A stretch of 64,000 nt of DNA from Treponema porcinum (GTDB lineage Bacteria; Spirochaetota; Spirochaetia; Treponematales; Treponemataceae): contig NZ_FUWG01000003.1 of the NCBI RefSeq assembly GCF_900167145.1, forward strand, positions 159,348 through 223,347. The letters are read 5' to 3'. How positions within the stretch are numbered: the first letter of the stretch is position 1; each line of letters starts with the position of its first letter. Below the pieces are notes generated by a model that worked only from the letters and a program-made list of their open reading frames with translations, did no database searches and was not told where the DNA came from. Below, in pieces: positions 60,628 through 64,000 of the stretch. Both the position numbers and the translations under genes were made by a program.

Positions 60628-61043
60628 TTTTCTCCTCGTATATTTTCTCTTAAAACTTTTTTCATCATGAAATTATCTGTCGTTATTTCATATCCGTCTT
60701 CTGTAACAAATGTAACTACAGTTTTTCTGTTATTTTGATTTGGTATGTATGCAAAGCCACTTTTACCGCCTATGTTAATAAAACTAAATGAATCAAGTGG
60801 AAGAGGACTGTCGAATTTCAGTTTTTGTTTTAGTGGGTCTACATAATATTCAGTATCATCTATTTTGAAGTAATATACGTAGTCATTCTTAGAATAGGCA
60901 AGCTCCGAACCGGATTTTCTCAATAGATACCATATACCAAACAGAGTTAAAACTATAAAAATACTTGAGACAATCATAATTACACATTCCAATGGTGTAT
61001 TTTCCAAATCTTTTGTTTTTGTAACTTCGTCTTTTGTTTTCAT
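60624..61043 (-). CDS. Single-pass membrane protein with outer domain (139 aa)
   Basis: A cytoplasmic N-terminus of about 20 charged residues, a membrane segment (about 20-42: I-M-I-V-S-S-I-F-I-V-L-T-L-F-G-I-W) and a beta-rich outer domain with Y-V-Y-Y-F-K-I-D-D-T-E-Y-Y-V and I-G-G-K-S-G-F-A-Y-I. AGGAGG lies 7 bases before the ATG. It probably works with the coupled membrane protein downstream. Function unknown. Confidence 0.6.
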   Translation of the reverse strand: MKTKDEVTKTKDLENTPLECVIMIVSSIFIVLTLFGIWYLLRKSGSELAYSKNDYVYYFKIDDTEYYVDPLKQKLKFDSPLPLDSFSFINIGGKSGFAYIPNQNNRKTVVTFVTEDGYEITTDNFMMKKVLRENIRGEK

Positions 61044-61061
61044 TTTATTCCTCCTGACCTT

Positions 61062-61180
61062 TTATTTAAGAAAATCTACCTGCTTTTCAAGCAGATAATG
61101 TATTCTTTTATCTAAAGAAATCTTTTTCAGCAAATAATCATCAAAAAACTGAAATAGAAGTTTTTTTGTTTTTCTGTCAA
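61062..61180 (-). CDS. Small ORF needing a -1 frameshift (about 39 aa)
   Basis: A very strong ribosome binding site AAGGAGGAGG lies 7 bases before a TTG (61178-61180). The TTG frame M-T-E-K-Q-K-N stops soon, but the -1 frame continues as L-L-F-Q-F-F-D-D-Y-L-L-K-K-I-S-L-D-K-R-I to a stop at 61062, a protein-like sequence. The shift falls at A-AAA-AAC read in register (run of seven A at 61161-61167), a classical slippery heptamer. It may be programmed frameshifting, transcriptional slippage, or a recent mutation or sequencing error. Confidence 0.35.
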
Positions 61181-61195
61181 AATGATTCCTCCTCC

Positions 61196-61594
61196 TTAAT
61201 AATTACTTGCTCCTTTGAACTCTGGATTTCGATTTCTGAGCCTTTCATAACGTTTATTGATTTTTTTAGTAAGTTTTTCAATTCTTCTCTCGGACTCTTT
61301 GATACTCTGCTGCACGTCTTTCTTATTGACGAGGCAAATGAGCCGTTCATGCTCGTCAAGTGTCGTATTGGCAAGATCCTCGTCCATATAGGACATTTGC
61401 GTCTCAGAATAGGTTTTAATCATTTTTTCAATTCTCAGGTCTCTCTCGAGACTATTGATTTCTGTTATTATTGTTTTGTTGGTTGTTATTCTTGGACATA
61501 TGGTTGTTATTCCTGGACATATTAAGCCCAGAAAGAAACAACTGACTGATATGACTGATAATAATAAGATTAAGATAAGGATTTTTTTGTTCAT
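61196..61594 (-). CDS. Membrane-anchored coiled-coil protein (132 aa)
   Basis: The start chosen is the ATG at 61594, preceded by AGAGGAA; an in-frame ATG seven codons earlier has no ribosome binding site. A hydrophobic segment (about residues 4-22) ends in V-S-C, so this may be a lipoprotein or a membrane anchor. The rest is a charged coiled coil (about 45-120). A tandem 21-base duplication (61481-61522) gives a repeat of I-C-P-x-I-T-T just after the membrane segment. The layout resembles lysis-type Rz/Rz1 or exclusion proteins, but the match is too weak to name. Confidence 0.6.
   Translation of the reverse strand: MNKKILILILLLSVISVSCFFLGLICPGITTICPRITTNKTIITEINSLERDLRIEKMIKTYSETQMSYMDEDLANTTLDEHERLICLVNKKDVQQSIKESERRIEKLTKKINKRYERLRNRNPEFKGASNY
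61481..61522 (-). repeat. Tandem 21-bp duplication
   Basis: Copies at 61481-61501 and 61502-61522 differ by one base; on the plus strand both begin GGTTGTTATTC. They duplicate seven residues after the membrane anchor of the coiled-coil protein. Confidence 0.9.
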
Positions 61595-61624
61595 AAGTTT
61601 TTCCTCTTTATTCATATATAGCTA

Positions 61625-62575
61625 TCAATAATCTATTTCAAATTTCTCATAGATTATTTCTTTGGAAAAATCAGAGAGTTTTTCATCGTCTCGGATTTCA
61701 TCTGCTGATTTACCTTCATCTATTAGACTGAGGATGTAGACATAGATTTCGTAGGCAAGGTCGCTGCCTTTTTTCAGTCCTATTTCGTAGGCGTTTTTGC
61801 GTTCATTGGTCCTGGCAACATCTTCTTCTGGCGTCAATTTATGTACATCTTCCCTTGGATGCTCGGTTATGAAACTTAATGCACCTGGATTTCCTTCGTT
61901 GTCTTCCAGCGCATCAGAAATATCATCAAAATCATCAGATGCAGAATTATCAGAATCAAGATTTTCATCCGACTTTTTCTTTGATTTACGGACTTTTTGA
62001 TATGCCTGATTGATTGACAGCTCGTTGTTTTTGATTTTCTCTTTTGTTTCTTCATCTGCCCGATTTTCAACGGTTCTCGCATGTTCGATTGTAGATGCAG
62101 AAATACCCAGTTCTTCTGCAAGACGTTCTGTCGCACGACCTTCACCATTTCTGTCTTCCATATTTATAGAATCAAGATTGTTTGCATAATTATAAATTTC
62201 TGCCTGAGAAAGATTTCTGCGGTGAAACTGCCTGTCTTTGGCATATTGAATTGCATCTTCAAGACTGCCAAATGTCTTATATACAACAGGAACTTCATCC
62301 AAGCCAATCTTTTTTGCAACCATAAGCCTTGTATTTCCGTCTGCAACTCCTAAGATAGTTCCGTTAGGAAGTTTTGCAATTACAATCGGTTCTTCGTTTT
62401 GAAAACCGTTTTTATTCATTGACTTTTCTATATCTTCTACAACTTTGTCCTGTTTTGTAAAAATTTCAGAAAGTTCTGGAATGGTTTTTATTTCGGATAC
62501 TGGAACAAGTTTTGCAAGTACATTCATTCCTGTTCCCATAAGTGCTGTGTTTGTATTTGTTACTAATTTTGCCAT
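61625..62575 (-). CDS. parB: ParB-family partition protein
   Basis: 316 residues. The ParB/Srx (CTP-binding) domain is at about residues 25-110 with V-A-D-G-N-T-R-L-M-V-A-K-K-I-G; the following Q-F-H-R-R-N-L-S-Q-A-E-I is the second conserved box. A helix-turn-helix follows (about 145-175: A-T-E-R-L-A-E-E-L-G-I-S-A-S-T-I). After it is a long acidic Asp/Ser/Asn linker (about 210-240) and a C-terminal helical domain for dimerisation. ParB binds parS sites and loads with ParA to segregate the plasmid. It lies 30 bases downstream of ParA. The Walker-type partner and the order parA-parB support the call. Confidence 0.9.
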   Translation of the reverse strand: MAKLVTNTNTALMGTGMNVLAKLVPVSEIKTIPELSEIFTKQDKVVEDIEKSMNKNGFQNEEPIVIAKLPNGTILGVADGNTRLMVAKKIGLDEVPVVYKTFGSLEDAIQYAKDRQFHRRNLSQAEIYNYANNLDSINMEDRNGEGRATERLAEELGISASTIEHARTVENRADEETKEKIKNNELSINQAYQKVRKSKKKSDENLDSDNSASDDFDDISDALEDNEGNPGALSFITEHPREDVHKLTPEEDVARTNERKNAYEIGLKKGSDLAYEIYVYILSLIDEGKSADEIRDDEKLSDFSKEIIYEKFEIDY

Positions 62576-62605
62576 TTTCTAATTCTCCCTGTTATTTTTA
62601 TTTCC

Positions 62606-63460
62606 TTAAAATACTTCCGGTCTGTTAAGTGTTTCTTCATCAATAAAACATTCCGCAAGATTACAGACTGCATCATAAAGAGCCGGATTATTTACTGCAT
62701 TTGGAAAATTTTTATTTGATAGAAGTTTTTTCCTGTCATTGATTTCATTTACATCTTGAGTCCATGGAAGCCAGCAGGAACGAGGTGTAATATGTCCTGC
62801 AAAAGTCTGTTCATAACGGTCAATGTATTCTTTTTGTTTTCCACCATAAGATTCTTCCCAGCGTTTGTTGTAACCATTTATTGTGATAAACCATGTAGGT
62901 ATTTTGTCTTCAATCTCACTTATCAAATGTCCGAGTAAATCATTTGCAGAATCAAAACTATCATTATCTTGCAGGCACGGTGTGATATTAAAATCTGCTG
63001 CACGGATAGCATTGATCTTAAAATTATCATAAGCAGGCGCACAGTCAATTATAAGGAAATCAAATCCTGTAGTATGATTTACGATTTTTTCAAGCCGGGA
63101 ATATTCCACTGTTCTTTGAGAAGAAAGATTTCTTGAAAAAGGAATAAGAAAGAGATTTTCAAAATCGGTAGGAAGTGCATAATCATAAAGATTATTTGCT
63201 TCATCAAAGATTGCTAAAGCCGTATTATGTGTCTTGCGAGCTTTATTATAAGAATCTTCATCTGTTTTAAGCAAAAAGTTTGTTGAAGAATGTGTCGATG
63301 AGTCAAAATCAAAAACACACACCTTGTAACCTGCGGCTGCAAGACATTTTGAAAGAAGGATTGAAAGGCGGGATTTTCCTACACCACCTTTGTCAGCATT
63401 GATTGATAATACAGTTGGTTTTTTGCTTGCGGAATCCGAAGCGTTGTGATTTTCATTCAT
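62606..63460 (-). CDS. parA: ParA-family partition ATPase
   Basis: 284 residues. Deviant Walker A K24-G-G-V-G-K29-S typical of ParA/MinD ATPases, Walker A' F-D-F-D-S-S (about 55), and Walker B F-L-I-I-D-C-A-P-A (about 135). The N-terminus is short, with no HTH domain, so it is of the type Ib/II build and probably leaves autoregulation to ParB or another repressor. AGAGGAA precedes the ATG. It starts the long minus-strand operon; upstream is a 540-base region full of inverted repeats that may contain parS or operator sites. Confidence 0.9.
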   Translation of the reverse strand: MNENHNASDSASKKPTVLSINADKGGVGKSRLSILLSKCLAAAGYKVCVFDFDSSTHSSTNFLLKTDEDSYNKARKTHNTALAIFDEANNLYDYALPTDFENLFLIPFSRNLSSQRTVEYSRLEKIVNHTTGFDFLIIDCAPAYDNFKINAIRAADFNITPCLQDNDSFDSANDLLGHLISEIEDKIPTWFITINGYNKRWEESYGGKQKEYIDRYEQTFAGHITPRSCWLPWTQDVNEINDRKKLLSNKNFPNAVNNPALYDAVCNLAECFIDEETLNRPEVF

Positions 63461-63494
63461 AGTAGTTCCTCTTTACTATAAAAGTTTAGTATTC

Positions 63495-63508
63495 GTTCTA
63501 TACAGAAC
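63495..63508. promoter_or_regulatory. GTTCT-ATAC-AGAAC palindrome before parA
   Basis: A perfect 5-base inverted repeat with a 4-base spacer, 35 bases upstream of the parA start. A TATAGT element (63476-63481, minus strand) follows, so the palindrome is placed as an operator. The half site AGAAC also forms the palindrome at 17886-17898. Confidence 0.45.
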
Positions 63509-63510
63509 TA

Positions 63511-63610
63511 TGCACAGTGCAGGAATCGAACCTGCCGGACGGACGGTTAGGAACTTACAGAAACCTGTAAAAGTCCGTCCATCCGTCTGCCCCGCCAGCA
63601 AAAACTGTGC
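63511..63610 (-). tRNA. tRNA-like element with abnormal anticodon domain
   Basis: The 5' GCACAGT pairs perfectly with 3' ACTGTGC (7-bp acceptor stem), and the T arm is perfect (GCAGG-TTCGATT-CCTGC). A D-arm-like hairpin TTGC/GCAG has a loop containing GG. The anticodon arm is not normal: an 8-bp stem GGACGGAC/GTCCGTCC encloses 28 bases with an inner hairpin TTACAG/CTGTAA, giving 100 bases in total and no clear anticodon loop. CCA is not encoded. It may be a degenerate tRNA, a tRNA mimic or an attachment-site relic. Confidence 0.5.
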
Positions 63611-63654
63611 AAAAAAAGCTACTGGTTGAAAAAATAAAACTTATCTTTTCAACC
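63611..63654 (-). terminator. Inverted repeat GGTTGAAAA/TTTTCAACC with T-run
   Basis: A perfect 9-base inverted repeat (63624-63632 and 63646-63654). On the minus strand it is followed after AGTAGC by seven T (63611-63617), just before the tRNA-like element. It could end transcripts from upstream; the 6-base gap before the T-run makes it a weaker terminator. Confidence 0.45.
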
Positions 63655-63676
63655 TTAACCGTTGTAGCCGTAACGT

Positions 63677-63724
63677 GTAGTTTATTCATGAAAGTGAATA
63701 CATAAAATTAAAGTTATAAACTAC
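63677..63724. repeat. Inverted repeat GTAGTTTAT/ATAAACTAC
   Basis: A perfect 9-base inverted repeat (63677-63685, 63716-63724) with a 30-base AT-rich spacer. It is one of several symmetric elements upstream of parA and could be a protein-binding site such as a centromere for ParB. Confidence 0.4.
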
Positions 63725-63878
63725 AAATAAAAACACCAGCAAAAAACATCCCGCAAAGTCCTCTACTGGTGTTGTGAAAGCCAAAGTTACAAGAATGTGC
63801 GGTTCATTCTAGTTAAGTTGCAAATCCCTCCCGAAATATTCTCACAAGGGGTAAGATTTTCATTTGCAAATTAACTAG
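63725..63878 (-). ncRNA. Candidate structured small RNA ending in a terminator
   Basis: A promoter at 63883-63911 would start a minus-strand RNA at about 63878. It begins with CTAGTTAATTTGCAAAT (63878-63862), which pairs, 16 of 17, with 63825-63809, making a long hairpin with a 36-base loop that contains a GGGAGGGA stretch. About 35 bases later the hairpin AACACCAG/CTGGTGTT (63773-63766, 63739-63732) runs into TTTTTATTT, a good rho-independent terminator. The product would be about 150 bases. No frame of note is inside. Antisense or copy-number control RNA is one possibility. Confidence 0.5.
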
Positions 63879-63932
63879 GGTAAGATTATCACGAGGACAC
63901 GATAGTGTCAAGTCTTTTTGAAAATATTACCC
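63849..63932. repeat. Three GGGTAAKATTWTCA repeats, iteron-like
   Basis: GGGTAAGATTTTCA (63849-63862) and GGGTAAGATTATCA (63878-63891) are direct repeats 29 bases apart. GGGTAATATTTTCA (63919-63932, opposite strand) is the third. They overlap the promoter of the candidate small RNA and the palindrome GACAC-GATA-GTGTC, so they look like binding sites of a plasmid control protein. Confidence 0.5.
63883..63911 (-). promoter_or_regulatory. Promoter with GACAC-GATA-GTGTC operator
   Basis: Minus-strand TTGACA (63906-63911) with -10 candidates GATAAT (63885-63890, 15-base spacer) or TAATCT (63883-63888, 17-base spacer). The -35 overlaps the perfect palindrome GACAC-GATA-GTGTC (63896-63909). It would drive the small RNA and, by read-through, the parAB operon. 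Bases 63933-64000 hold nothing further that I can support. Confidence 0.5.
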
Positions 63933-64000
63933 TCTCTTTTTGTAAATTCTTTATGTTTGTATTTTTTACTTTAAATTGCTTTTTTGTATGGTGCTCGATA

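Noticed and set aside
61166..61525. Plus-strand open frame of 119 codons opposite the coiled-coil gene
   Set aside because: It is antisense to a gene with a membrane anchor and coiled coil, has no ribosome binding site, and its end only mirrors the tandem 21-bp duplication.
63511..63610. Calling a standard tRNA with valine anticodon TAC
   Set aside because: A loop TTTACAG can be drawn, but the flanking stem has a mismatch and two wobbles and leaves a variable region without structure; the alternative hairpins are far stronger.

Overview
The window reads as part of a large conjugative plasmid, or a plasmid-like integrative element, of an AT-rich Gram-negative-type bacterium. My best guess for the host is a Treponema-like spirochaete. 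The reasons are many lipoproteins with loose lipoboxes ending in S-C, giant bacterial Ig-like (BIG2) surface lipoproteins, a PilZ protein, and AT-rich genes with clear AGGAG-type ribosome binding sites. The host is an inference. No rRNA or chromosomal housekeeping gene is present to prove it.

Layout. (1) 1-3822: the tail of a type IV secretion/conjugation operon (VirB8/TrbF, VirB9/TrbG, a small membrane protein, VirB10/TrbI). (2) 3861-15619: two giant tandem paralogous lipoproteins, each with about 16 BIG2-like repeats that match repeat by repeat but with unrelated C-terminal ends. (3) 15627-17794: a short minus-strand group containing a PilZ protein, a small membrane protein and two unknowns, two of them with promoters so close to the start codon that the mRNAs look leaderless. 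(4) 17969-53848: about 36 kb of plus-strand 'polyvalent protein' genes: an ArdC-N-like protein, giants of 1621, 2744 and 1841 aa carrying barnase-like nuclease, zincin and RadC/JAB domains, and a 2809-aa DarB-like adenine methylase plus SNF2 helicase, followed by four further genes. A 130-aa gene with a perfect Shine-Dalgarno is nested in another frame inside the 2809-aa gene. (5) 53926-56101: a lipoprotein, an XRE regulator, a ribbon-helix-helix protein and a membrane-anchored protein. (6) 56105-63460 on the minus strand: a plasmid maintenance operon with ParA, ParB, several small membrane proteins, an HNH nuclease, a replication initiator with iterons inside its own gene, SSB and small accessory genes. 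(7) 63461-64000: a control region with a tRNA-like element, strong inverted repeats, a candidate small RNA and iteron-like repeats.

How it may work together. The secretion system would move DNA, and probably proteins, into a recipient. The 36-kb cluster fits the known theme of polyvalent proteins delivered with incoming DNA to counter restriction and host defences. Seven of these proteins share a helical domain of about 70 residues, in six of them at the C-terminus, and most proteins of the cluster end in a basic run, an acidic patch and a terminal W/Y-x-I/M-S/D-type tail. I propose this as the type IV secretion signal. Six promoter regions share a GTTGTMAATAG-type box next to a -10 element, suggesting one master regulator. 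The two most novel observations are the nested overprinted gene at 40718-41110 and the shared C-terminal domain plus tail.
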